A stretch of DNA of 64,000 bases, from positions 1 through 64,000 of the forward strand of contig NZ_ATXP01000001.1 of NCBI RefSeq assembly GCF_000421745.1. Direction: 5' to 3'. Made by a program: the position numbers and the translations under genes. How positions within the stretch are numbered: position 1 is the first letter of the stretch; every line of letters begins with the position of its first letter. Shown piece by piece: positions 36,495 to 44,905 of the stretch. The stretch is from Nesterenkonia alba DSM 19423. GTDB lineage: Bacteria > Actinomycetota > Actinomycetes > Actinomycetales > Micrococcaceae. The notes under the pieces were generated by a model that saw nothing but the letters and a program-made list of their open reading frames with translations, ran no database searches and was not told the DNA's origin.

Positions 36495-38305
36495 GCTCCT
36501 CGATGAAATCCATGCTGCGCTCCCCCTTCGTAGTGGTGAGTCTGCTGATGCTCAGCTGGTTCGTCGTCGCACTCTTGATCTGGCCCAATATCAACCTGCT
36601 GTTCGAGACGTTCTTCCCTGACGGCGAATTCTCCGGGCGCGCAGTGGAGCGCATCCTCTCCTCCGACCGGGCCATGCGCTCGCTGTGGAACTCCGTGCTG
36701 CTGGCGGTGGCGCTGTCGATCTCCACCAACGTGGTGGGCATCTTCATCGTGCTGGTCACCAAGTACTTCCGCATCCGCGGTGGCCGGATCCTCTGGCTGG
36801 GCTACGCCACCACTCTGGTCTACGGCGGCATCATCGTGGCTGCGGCCTACCGGTTCATCTATGGCCACGACGGCATCATCACCGAACTGCTGCTGGAAGT
36901 CTTCCCCGGCATGGATCCGAACTGGTTCGAAGGGTTCTTCGCAGTCCTGGTGGTGATGACCTTCGCGACGACGACCAACCACCTGCTCTTCCTCTCCTCG
37001 GCCATTGCCAAAGTGGACCAGCAGACCATTGAGGCCGCCAAGAATATGGGCGCCGGGGACTGGACCATCCTGCGCCGAGTGGTGCTACCCACGGTGAAGC
37101 CGATGATCTTCGCGATCACCATCCTCAGCTTCCTCACCGGGCTCGGGGCACTTTCGGCTCCCATCGTGCTCGGTGGGCGAGATTTCCAGACCATCGCCCC
37201 GATGATCCTCTCCTTCGCCGGCTCACCGCAGTCCAGGGATCTGGCCGCACTCATGGCCCTGGTGCTTGGTCTGGCCACTATCGCAATGCTGGTCTTCCTC
37301 ACGCGCATGGAGGCCGGTGGCACCTACTTCTCCCTGTCCAAAGTGGCGACCCCACTGGCCAAGCAGAAGATCGCGAACCCGGTGGCTAACGTCGTCGTGC
37401 ACGTGGCTGCGTACACCCTTTTCGTCATCTATCTGGCTCCGCCGGTGCTCATCGTGCTGTATTCCTTCGTCGATGCGCACAGCATCCAGACCAACGCCTT
37501 CGCGGTGCAGAACATGTCCTGGGACAACTACGAACGGGTTCTGACCCAGCCCAACGCGCTGCGGCCGTTTGTCGTCTCGATCACCTACAGCGCCTTGGCC
37601 GCCGGGGTCGTCGGGGTGGGCATGCTGGTGGTGGTGCGCATCCTGGTGAAGTACCGCAACGGGATGACCAGTGCGTTTGAATACCTGCTGCACGTGCCGT
37701 GGCTGCTGCCCGGAGCGATGATTGCCTTGGGCCTCATCCTCAGCTTCGACGCCCCGAGTCCCCTGCTGTTCAACAACGCGCTCAGCGGCACCCCGCTGAT
37801 CCTGCTGGTGGCCTATGTCATCATCAAGATTCCCTTCACTCTGCGGCTGATGAAAGCGGCCTTCGCCTCCATCAATCACTCCCTGGAGGAGGCTGCGGTG
37901 CTCATGGGTGCCGGCACGTGGACAATTTTCCGCCGCATTCTGCTGCCGGCGGTCCTTCCCGTTGCCGCGGCGGTCTTCGGGTTGAACTTCATCTCCCTGG
38001 TGGATGACTACGACACCACCGTCTTCCTCGCTCACCCGCTCTACCAACCGTTAGGGCCGGTCATCCACCAGAACACCCAGTCGACGACCGACCTCAACGC
38101 CCGGGCGAATACCTTCGTTTACACGGTGCTCATCATGGTCATTTCCACCGCTGTGATGTGGCTGGTGTACGGACGTGCCACAGGGGGGCCACGGCGTCGT
38201 CGTCCGCGAAAAAAGGACACAGCCGACGACGCCGGCCCAGCAGCTGAGCCGGCACGTTTAGTCCGCACTGAGCACGCTTCACTGGTCTCAGCTGGAAGCA
38301 TGTGA
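36491..38305 (+). CDS. ABC transporter permease, two fused permease domains (FbpB/AfuB type)
   Basis: A 604-residue protein with two BPD_transp_1 domains in one chain, so it forms the whole channel alone. EAA loops are EAAKNMGAGDWTILRRVVLP in the first half and EAAVLMGAGTWTIFRRILLP in the second. About twelve membrane segments are present, and a basic cytoplasmic tail (RRRRPRKK) ends the protein. It is coupled by overlap to the ATPase upstream and to the LacI gene downstream. Confidence 0.92.
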   Translation: MSSSMKSMLRSPFVVVSLLMLSWFVVALLIWPNINLLFETFFPDGEFSGRAVERILSSDRAMRSLWNSVLLAVALSISTNVVGIFIVLVTKYFRIRGGRILWLGYATTLVYGGIIVAAAYRFIYGHDGIITELLLEVFPGMDPNWFEGFFAVLVVMTFATTTNHLLFLSSAIAKVDQQTIEAAKNMGAGDWTILRRVVLPTVKPMIFAITILSFLTGLGALSAPIVLGGRDFQTIAPMILSFAGSPQSRDLAALMALVLGLATIAMLVFLTRMEAGGTYFSLSKVATPLAKQKIANPVANVVVHVAAYTLFVIYLAPPVLIVLYSFVDAHSIQTNAFAVQNMSWDNYERVLTQPNALRPFVVSITYSALAAGVVGVGMLVVVRILVKYRNGMTSAFEYLLHVPWLLPGAMIALGLILSFDAPSPLLFNNALSGTPLILLVAYVIIKIPFTLRLMKAAFASINHSLEEAAVLMGAGTWTIFRRILLPAVLPVAAAVFGLNFISLVDDYDTTVFLAHPLYQPLGPVIHQNTQSTTDLNARANTFVYTVLIMVISTAVMWLVYGRATGGPRRRRPRKKDTADDAGPAAEPARLVRTEHASLVSAGSM

Positions 38306-39360
38306 ACATGTCTGCAGAGATCAGCCGCACACCGACCATCGACGACGTCGCCTCCGCCGCCGGGGTCTCAAAATCCACTGTTTCCCGGGCGTTGTTAAAG
38401 CAGAGCCGGGTCTCGGCGACCACACGGCAGAAGGTGCTCGCCGCCGCTGCGGACTTAGGTTATGTGCCCAATGTGATGGCTTCCGAGTTGGCACAGCACA
38501 GTGGCGGAACCATCGGACTGTTGCTGCGTGATGCCTCTAATCCCGCCTATGGACTGCTGTTTACTCTGTTGCACCAGGAGGCCACTGCGGCGGGGCTGCG
38601 CGTGGTCTCCACCACGATCGGCTCCGGACCGGGGGGCCGATCCCAGGAGCAGGTAGCTGCCCTGGACTGGCTGATGGGGATGCGAGTTTCCGGGCTCATC
38701 GTGGCCACCGGTGGGGTGTTCAGTGAGCAGCTGCAACCCTTCCATGAACGCATCCCCATCCTGCGGGCGGGGCGTCCGGAGGCCACCGGGTACATTCACG
38801 CGGTCTCCTACGACGAGCAGCACGCCGGGGAGCAGTTGGGTCGGCTCGTTGCGGAGGCCGGGCACCGCCGTGTCGCGGTGCTGCGCACTGTCCCGGAGGT
38901 CTCCTACCCGGAGTATGTCCGGGGCACCGCCATGATCGACGCGCTGACCGAGCGGGGGATCGAACCCGTCGAAGTCGAAGTGACCCCGGAGACCGACGGC
39001 ATCGCCGAGGCCCTGCACCTGGTTTGCAGCGCCGAGGCCACTGCGGTGATGTGTCCCAATGACATGCGTCAGCTGGCCCTCATTCGAGTCTTCGCCGAGG
39101 CCGGGCTGCACGCTCCTCAGGACTACTCGGTCACCGGATACGACGGCGTCACCCCCGGAGTGGACCTGCTCGGGCTGGCGACCTACCGGATTGGGGTCGA
39201 GACCCTAGCCCAGCGCACCGTCGCGCACATGAAAACTCTGCTCGCCGAGGAACCCGCGGAACCCATCCGTGAGGTTGTCCGAGGGGAGCTGCTGCCCGGG
39301 CGCACGGTCGCACCACCCGGGTCGAGGCAACCCGGGCAGACCGTGCCCACTGACCCCTGA
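38302..39360 (+). CDS. LacI-family transcriptional regulator 2
   Basis: A regulator of about 350 residues that starts at GTG 38302 (overlapping the permease stop) or ATG 38308. The helix-turn-helix reads TIDDVASAAGVSKSTVSRALLKQ. The sensor domain begins GTIGLLLRDASNPAYGLLF and contains SVTGYDGVTPGVDLLGLATY. It is unusual for the regulator to lie inside the operon it probably controls. The palindrome at 34249-34268 is its likely operator. Confidence 0.9.
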   Translation: MNMSAEISRTPTIDDVASAAGVSKSTVSRALLKQSRVSATTRQKVLAAAADLGYVPNVMASELAQHSGGTIGLLLRDASNPAYGLLFTLLHQEATAAGLRVVSTTIGSGPGGRSQEQVAALDWLMGMRVSGLIVATGGVFSEQLQPFHERIPILRAGRPEATGYIHAVSYDEQHAGEQLGRLVAEAGHRRVAVLRTVPEVSYPEYVRGTAMIDALTERGIEPVEVEVTPETDGIAEALHLVCSAEATAVMCPNDMRQLALIRVFAEAGLHAPQDYSVTGYDGVTPGVDLLGLATYRIGVETLAQRTVAHMKTLLAEEPAEPIREVVRGELLPGRTVAPPGSRQPGQTVPTDP

Positions 39361-39380
39361 TTCGATCCTGAGAGGACCCC

Positions 39381-40331
39381 GTGACCGCACAGACCAGCAC
39401 CACCGGCACAGCGACCAGTAGCGCCCAGTCCACGCACCCCCAGACCACCGGGCTGCGAGCCGCCGAGTACCCCCGCGCAGATCACTTCCTGGTGCATATC
39501 TCGGACACGCACTTTGTGCCGCCGGGGCAGCGGCTGCACGGTACCGGAGACCCGCGAGCCCGGCTGGAGTCACTGCTGGCCGCACTCACCGACACCGGAG
39601 TGGCTCCGGAGGCGCTGGTCATCACCGGGGACCTGGCTGACCGCGGTGAGGAAGCCGCTTATCGGGACCTGCGCGGGGTGCTGGAACCAGCCGCTGAGCA
39701 CCTGGGGGCGGAGCTGATCTGGGTGATGGGTAACCATGACCATCGGGCGACGATGAAGGAGCAGCTGCTCGGCGTCGTCGGCACCGAGGACCCCGACGAC
39801 CGAGTCATCATGCTCGGTGGGTTGCGGATCATCGTGCTTGACTCCACGGTCCCCGGTCACGCCCACGGTGAGCTGGAGGATCGCCAACTGGCCTGGTTGC
39901 GGGAGGTGCTGGCGGAACCGGCCCCGGAGGGCAGCATCCTGGCGATGCATCACCCCCCGGTGCCCTGTGTGCAGGACCTCGCAGTCACCGTGGAGCTGCG
40001 GGACCAGTCGCGGCTGGCACCGGTGCTGGCCGGGACTGATGTGCGCGCCATCCTCGCCGGGCACCTGCATTACAGCACCTCTGCAACCTTTGCGGGGATT
40101 CCGGTCTCGGTGGCGGCGGCGACCTGCTATACCCAGGACCTGTTCACCCCCGGACGCGGTACCCGCGGGCGCGACGCTGCCCAGGCGCTCCACTTGGTTC
40201 ATGTCTATGAGCACACCGTGATGCATTCGGTGGCGCCGTTGCCCGGCGGGGTCACCGTGGGCAAACACGTCGATGCCGAGGTCACCGCGGCGATGCTCGC
40301 CGACCAGGGGTTCTACATCCCGGAACGTTAA
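39381..40331 (+). CDS. Metallophosphoesterase, CpdA/cyclic-nucleotide phosphodiesterase type
   Basis: A 316-residue enzyme with all the metal-binding motifs of class III phosphodiesterases: [28 protein letters not shown] and AGHLHY. GTG 39381 follows GAGAGGA. It is the last gene of the cassette and lacks a signal peptide, so it acts in the cytoplasm. Its location after an importer of the Fe3+/phosphonate class suggests that the imported compound may be a phosphodiester, cleaved here; cAMP is the alternative substrate. Confidence 0.87.
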   Translation: MTAQTSTTGTATSSAQSTHPQTTGLRAAEYPRADHFLVHISDTHFVPPGQRLHGTGDPRARLESLLAALTDTGVAPEALVITGDLADRGEEAAYRDLRGVLEPAAEHLGAELIWVMGNHDHRATMKEQLLGVVGTEDPDDRVIMLGGLRIIVLDSTVPGHAHGELEDRQLAWLREVLAEPAPEGSILAMHHPPVPCVQDLAVTVELRDQSRLAPVLAGTDVRAILAGHLHYSTSATFAGIPVSVAAATCYTQDLFTPGRGTRGRDAAQALHLVHVYEHTVMHSVAPLPGGVTVGKHVDAEVTAAMLADQGFYIPER

Positions 40332-40411
40332 GCCTGCGGGTCCGTCCGGCTTGCGGGTGCGGGGGCTGTGTGTGAGGCCTGCCGTGCCCGAGGTGGCCCC
40401 GTTTCTTTCAT

Positions 40412-40481
40412 ACCCTCCGCGGGATTGTCGAAGCTCAGCGGGATATATGCCGCGGTGTTTCGACAAAGCCGCGGAGGTTAG
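40412..40481 (-). repeat. 70-bp palindromic repeat, copy B (inverted relative to copy A)
   Basis: Identical over all 70 bases to 34076-34145 read on the other strand. It begins 80 bases after the phosphodiesterase stop. Identity stops sharply on both sides, and I see no matching target duplication next to the two copies. Confidence 0.95.
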
Positions 40482-40491
40482 CGGAGTGTGC

Positions 40492-40554
40492 ACCGGGCAG
40501 ACCGGGCAGACCGAGCAGACCGGGCAGACCGGGCAGACCGGGCAGACCGGGCCG
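40492..40554 (+). repeat. 9-bp tandem repeat (ACCGGGCAG), seven units
   Basis: Seven units of ACCGGGCAG run head to tail; unit 3 is ACCGAGCAG and unit 7 is ACCGGGCCG. They begin 11 bases after repeat copy B. Confidence 0.9.
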
Positions 40555-40612
40555 GCTGGGGCACACCGGGGGCGGTGGGCACACCGGGGCCGGCTGGGGC
40601 ACACCGGGGCGG
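40555..40612 (+). repeat. Degenerate 19-bp GC-rich repeats
   Basis: Three imperfect copies of a unit like GCTGGGGCACACCGGGG follow the 9-base array. The GGGCACACCGG core recurs at 40558, 40576 and 40597. Confidence 0.6.
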
Positions 40613-40657
40613 CGGGGGTGCCGCTTGTTCCGCAGCGGGGCTGCCCGCAGGTGCTGT

Positions 40658-42733
40658 CTAGCGGGCGACGCCGGTGAGGTCCAACTCCTCGGCGAAGTGG
40701 CAGGCCGCCTCCCGCCCGGGGCCCACATCCCGTAGGGCTGGGGTATCGGTCGCGCAGATCTCTTCGGCGAAGCGACACCGGCTGCGGAAGGGGCAGCCCG
40801 AGGGCTTCTTGGTGGGGTCAGGTAACTCTCCGGAGATCTCCACCCGCTGCCGGCTGCGCTGGCGCACGGGGTCGGCAATCGGCACCGCCGAAAGCAATGT
40901 CTCTGTGTACGGGTGTTTCGGCTCAGCGAACAACGCGGCGGTCGGAGCAGTCTCCACCAGCTTGCCCAGATACATCACTGCCACCCGGTCGGAGAGGTGC
41001 TCAACAGTGGACATGTCGTGGGAGATGAACAGGTAGCTTAAGCCCCGGGTGTCCTGCAGCTGACCCATGAGGTCCAATACCTGGGCGCGCACTGAGACAT
41101 CCAGTGCGGAGACTGCCTCATCGGCCACCAGCACCTGCGGGTCGGTGGCGATGGCCCGGGCAATGCCGATGCGTTGCCGCTGCCCGCCGGAGAAGGCATG
41201 CGGGTACCGGTCTAAGTGCCCAGCCTGAAGACCCACCAGCTCGAGCAGCTCCACGAGCCGTTCGTCGGTGATCGGCCTGGAAGTGCCCTGTGCCTCGGGC
41301 CGCCGTGCTCCGGTGCCCGAGGTCCGTACAGCCACCTGCTGGTGCCGCAGCGGCTCGGCGAGGATGTCCCGCACCGTCATCCGCGGGTTCAGCGAACCGA
41401 ACGGGTCCTGGAACACCATGCGCAGTTGCTGACGGTAGGCCCGCAACGAGGCCTCCGGGGCTGCGGCCACCTCAGTGGGCGTTCGGTCGGTCAGCCGCTG
41501 GGTTACCGTGCCAGAGCTCGGTTTCTCCACTCGCAGCAGACACTTGGCCAGGGTGGACTTCCCGCATCCGGACTCCCCCACCAGTCCCAGCGTCTCACCG
41601 GGCAGGATGTCGAGGTCGACGTCATCGACGGCATGTAATACGTGCCGCGTACGGCCAAGCAGCCCAGACTTCAGGGTGAAGCTGCGGGTCAGCCCGCGCA
41701 CAGAGATCAGGGGTTCACCGGTCAGCTGCTCGGGTGCCAGTTGCTCGGGTATCCGCTGCTTCGGTGCCTGCTGCTCAGTTGCCAGCTTGTCGACACCCTC
41801 GGCATCGGCGCTCTGCGCCCCAGGTGTGGATGGCGCGGTGGCGCGATCAGCGAGGGGCTCAGTGGGCTTGATGCGCAGCTTGGGGGTGGCGGCTAAGAGC
41901 ATCCGCGTGTAGTCGTGCTCTGGGGCGGCGAAGAGCCGGTGGACCTCTTGGCGTTCAACGATCTGCCCGCTGCGCATCACCGAGACCTCATCGGCCATAT
42001 CGGCGACGACACCCAGATCGTGGGTGATGAACAGGATCGCCATCTCCCGTTCGGATTGGATGTCCCGCAACAGCTGCAGGATCTGCGCCTGGGTGGTGAC
42101 ATCCAATGCGGTGGTGGGCTCATCGGCAATGAGCAGCCGGGGGCGTCCCGCCAGGGCGATGGCGATCATCGCGCGCTGCCGCATCCCCCCGGACAGTTCA
42201 AAGGGGTAGGCCTTGGCGCGTAGCTCCGGGCGGGGGATCTTGACATCGGCCAGGGCGTCCACGGCTGCTTCATAGGCCTCAGCGCGGCTGAGTCCCCGGT
42301 GTAAGCGCATCGCCTCGGCGATCTGGAACCCCACGGTGTGCATGGGGGAGAGGCTGCGCGCCGGCTCCTGGAAGATCATGCCGATCTCTCCGCCCCGGAT
42401 GTGCCGCATCCGCCGGCCACGAGGTTTCAGGGTGGCCAGATCCAGCACCTGACCGTCTGACTGGTGGAACAGTAGTTGCCCGGAGGCGATGCGCCCGGGC
42501 GGGTCGAGCAGCCCGAGCGCGGCCCGGGCGGTCTGGGATTTCCCGGAACCGGATTCGCCCACCAGGCAGTGCACCTGCTGCGGGTAGATGGCCATATCGG
42601 CGGTGTCCACGGCGGTGACGAGCTTCTCTTCGGTGGGGAATTCCACGGTCAGTCCGCGGATATCCAGCAGCGGGGACGACGACGCCGGCACTGCGGCATC
42701 TGCCCCCGTTTCAGTCAGCACAGCTTCACTCAC
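40658..42733 (-). CDS. Opp/Dpp-type ABC transporter, fused double ATP-binding protein
   Basis: A 691-residue fusion of the D- and F-type ATPases that are usually separate. Half 1 has Walker [10 protein letters not shown], signature LSGGMRQRA and Walker [13 protein letters not shown]. Half 2 has [23 protein letters not shown] and [13 protein letters not shown] Gln/Pro/Glu-rich linker with repeats like [17 protein letters not shown] (about residues 315-345) joins them. The C-terminal Cys motif ([15 protein letters not shown]) is typical of OppD/OppF. GTG 42733 overlaps the permease stop. The last gene of the operon on the minus strand. Confidence 0.93.
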   Translation of the reverse strand: MSEAVLTETGADAAVPASSSPLLDIRGLTVEFPTEEKLVTAVDTADMAIYPQQVHCLVGESGSGKSQTARAALGLLDPPGRIASGQLLFHQSDGQVLDLATLKPRGRRMRHIRGGEIGMIFQEPARSLSPMHTVGFQIAEAMRLHRGLSRAEAYEAAVDALADVKIPRPELRAKAYPFELSGGMRQRAMIAIALAGRPRLLIADEPTTALDVTTQAQILQLLRDIQSEREMAILFITHDLGVVADMADEVSVMRSGQIVERQEVHRLFAAPEHDYTRMLLAATPKLRIKPTEPLADRATAPSTPGAQSADAEGVDKLATEQQAPKQRIPEQLAPEQLTGEPLISVRGLTRSFTLKSGLLGRTRHVLHAVDDVDLDILPGETLGLVGESGCGKSTLAKCLLRVEKPSSGTVTQRLTDRTPTEVAAAPEASLRAYRQQLRMVFQDPFGSLNPRMTVRDILAEPLRHQQVAVRTSGTGARRPEAQGTSRPITDERLVELLELVGLQAGHLDRYPHAFSGGQRQRIGIARAIATDPQVLVADEAVSALDVSVRAQVLDLMGQLQDTRGLSYLFISHDMSTVEHLSDRVAVMYLGKLVETAPTAALFAEPKHPYTETLLSAVPIADPVRQRSRQRVEISGELPDPTKKPSGCPFRSRCRFAEEICATDTPALRDVGPGREAACHFAEELDLTGVAR

Positions 42734-43875
42734 TTGACAGCACCTCCGTAGGGGTCGGCGGCGTCGCGCAGCCCGTCGCCGAGGAAGTTCAGGGACAGGG
42801 TGGCGATAACGACTGCCGTCGAAGGGACGATGAGCAGCCAGGGCGCGGTGATGACACTGCGGATGTTCTGCGCCTCTTGCAGCAGCACACCCCAGGAGAC
42901 CACCGGCGGTTGCAGGCCCAGTCCTAAAAAGCTCAACGACGTCTCGGCCAGGATCATCGCCGGCACTGCCAGGGTCACTGAGGCGATGATGTGGCTAGTG
43001 AGCCCGGGAAGGATGTGCCGGCGGATGACCCGGAAGCGGCTGGCCCCGTCGAGCCGGGCGGCGACCACGTAGTCCTCACTGCGCAGGGTCAGTACCCGTC
43101 CGCGGACCTCCCGGGCGAGGGAGGTCCAGCCGATCAGCGATAGCAGCACCGTGATCGCAAAGTAGATGGTCAAGGGGCCCCACTCGCGTGGAATCGCTGC
43201 GGCCAGTGCCATCCACAGCGGAATCGACGGCAGCGACATGAACAGTTCAGTGATCCGTTGGATGACGGTGTCGACCACCCCGCGGAAGAACCCGGCGGCA
43301 GCCCCCAAGGCGATTCCGATGACTAAGGAGAGCACGACGCCGATTAATCCGATCGACATCGACACTTGGGTCCCGTAGATCACCCGGGAGAAGATGTCAC
43401 GGCCATTGGAGTCACTGCCTAAGAGGAAGAAGGGGGCATCGGCATCCTCCGGGGCGAAGAGCTTCCGGTCCGTGGTGAAGAGTCCGAGGAACTGGTAATC
43501 GTGCCCGCTGGAAGCGAAGAACTCCACTTTGTGCAGCTCATCAGGGTCCTCGGTGTAGTACCGGTTCCAGGAGACCTCGTCGATCTCTTGGGTGTAGCCG
43601 TGTACATAGAACCCCATGCCGCGGCCGTCGCCGGGGTCGGTGATGGTCACCGACTGCGGCGGGATGAGTGGGTAGTCGGGGTTGTAGTCACCGGCGGGCC
43701 GGGGTGCGATCACATCGGCGAAGATCGCGATGAGGTAGACACCGACGATGATCCACAGGGAGACCAGCGCCAGCTTGTGCCGCTTGAACCGCCGCCAGGT
43801 CAGAGACGCTGAGGACTTCTGGCCGGTGTCTTTGCCGCGGTCTTCTTCGGGGATGGGACCTTCGATGGTGGTCAT
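42730..43875 (-). CDS. Opp/Dpp-type ABC transporter permease, C subunit
   Basis: A 381-residue permease. A long N-terminal region contains one membrane segment and an external domain (about residues 60-165), then comes the BPD_transp_1 core with NGRDIFSRVIYGTQVSMSIG and the EAA region ARLDGASRFRVIRRHILPGL. It ends SLNFLGDGLRDAADPYGG, a conserved DppC/OppC ending. The extra external domain is found in the oligosaccharide/large-substrate subgroup. Confidence 0.92.
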   Translation of the reverse strand: MTTIEGPIPEEDRGKDTGQKSSASLTWRRFKRHKLALVSLWIIVGVYLIAIFADVIAPRPAGDYNPDYPLIPPQSVTITDPGDGRGMGFYVHGYTQEIDEVSWNRYYTEDPDELHKVEFFASSGHDYQFLGLFTTDRKLFAPEDADAPFFLLGSDSNGRDIFSRVIYGTQVSMSIGLIGVVLSLVIGIALGAAAGFFRGVVDTVIQRITELFMSLPSIPLWMALAAAIPREWGPLTIYFAITVLLSLIGWTSLAREVRGRVLTLRSEDYVVAARLDGASRFRVIRRHILPGLTSHIIASVTLAVPAMILAETSLSFLGLGLQPPVVSWGVLLQEAQNIRSVITAPWLLIVPSTAVVIATLSLNFLGDGLRDAADPYGGAVK

Positions 43876-43888
43876 ACGCTCTCCTTGG

Positions 43889-44893
43889 TCACTCGGTGGC
43901 TCCGGAGTGCTGGCGGCGCACCCGTGGGTCCGCCCAGGCCAACAGCAGATCGGAGATCACCGTGCCGATGACGGTCAGGACTCCGAGGATGAGCAGGAAG
44001 CTGCCGGCTAAGTACATGTCCTGGTTACGCAGCGCACCCAGCAGCACCGGCCCGGTCGTGGGCAGGGAGAGCACCGAGGAGACGATGACCTCCCCGGAGA
44101 TGACTGAGGGGATCGCATAACCCACAGTGGAGATGAACGGGTTCATCGCCGCCCGCACCGGGTAGCGCAGCAGCAGCACATTCTCGCGCTGACCGCGCGC
44201 CCGGGCGGCGACAACATAGGGCTGGACCAGTTCGTCGGAGAGGTTGGCCCGGGTGATGCGGATCAACCCGGCCGTGCCGGCGGTGGCGATGATAAGCGCC
44301 GGCACGGCCAGGTTCTGCACCAGATCCAGCACCCGGGCCACCGACCAGTCAGCCTCGACGTATTCCGGGGAGAACAGCCCTCCCACGGTCATGCCGAAGA
44401 AGGCGAAAGCGATGTACATGAACACCAGGGCCAGCACGAAGTTCGGTACGGAGAGCCCGATAAACCCTAAGAACGTGAAGAAGTAGTCCCCGGCGCTGTA
44501 GCGCTTCACCGCGGTGTAGATCCCGATGGCGAAGGCGATGAACCAGGTGAGGATCATCGCCCCGCCGGCCAGCAGGATGGTGAAGGGCAAGTACTCCATG
44601 ATGACGTCGGTGGCCGGGCGGTTCCATCGGAACGAGTACCCGAAGTCGAACTCGGTGAGGATGCCCCAGATCCAGGTGAAGTACTGGGCGTACCACGGCT
44701 GGTCCAGGGCGTAGCGCTCGCGCAGTACGTCAATCTGGGCGGCTGAGAGCCGCCGGCCGTCTTCCTCCGCCTGGGCGATCAACACCGAGACGAAATCCCC
44801 TGGGGGCGCCTGGATGATGAAGAAACAGACGATGGAGATCAGCCAGATCGTCAGCAGTGACCAGCCCAGTCTCCGGATCGTGTACTGCAGCAT
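43889..44893 (-). CDS. Opp/Dpp-type ABC transporter permease, B subunit
   Basis: A 334-residue permease with the family N-terminus TIRRLGWSLLTIWLISIVCFFIIQAPPGDF, shortened here, and six membrane segments. The EAA-type loop lies near AARARGQRENVLLLRYPVR. It ends in DLLLAWADPRVR. It sits 13 bases upstream of the C-subunit gene and pairs with it. Confidence 0.92.
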   Translation of the reverse strand: MLQYTIRRLGWSLLTIWLISIVCFFIIQAPPGDFVSVLIAQAEEDGRRLSAAQIDVLRERYALDQPWYAQYFTWIWGILTEFDFGYSFRWNRPATDVIMEYLPFTILLAGGAMILTWFIAFAIGIYTAVKRYSAGDYFFTFLGFIGLSVPNFVLALVFMYIAFAFFGMTVGGLFSPEYVEADWSVARVLDLVQNLAVPALIIATAGTAGLIRITRANLSDELVQPYVVAARARGQRENVLLLRYPVRAAMNPFISTVGYAIPSVISGEVIVSSVLSLPTTGPVLLGALRNQDMYLAGSFLLILGVLTVIGTVISDLLLAWADPRVRRQHSGATE

Positions 44894-44905
44894 GAGCGGG
44901 TGTCC

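Larger units (their letters stand above)
40332..40657. other. 326-bp region between the phosphodiesterase and the Opp-type ATPase gene
   Basis: It holds repeat copy B (40412-40481), a 9-base tandem repeat (40492-40554) and degenerate 19-base repeats (40555-40612). Two operons converge here, one from each strand. I see no gene in it: a minus-strand frame reads through the repeats as a Cys-Pro-Val run that looks artificial. Confidence 0.6.

Noticed and set aside
34076-40481. Classical transposon with transposase between the inverted repeats
   Set aside because: No transposase, integrase or resolvase gene lies inside, and no target duplication is seen at the outer edges.
40492-40612. CRISPR array
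   Set aside because: The units are 9 and 19 bases, contiguous and without spacers, and there are no cas genes.
39570-40778. A 402-codon minus-strand frame covering the phosphodiesterase and the repeats
   Set aside because: It reads through the 70-bp repeat and the 9-base array as a Cys-Pro-Val run and is antisense to an intact enzyme gene.
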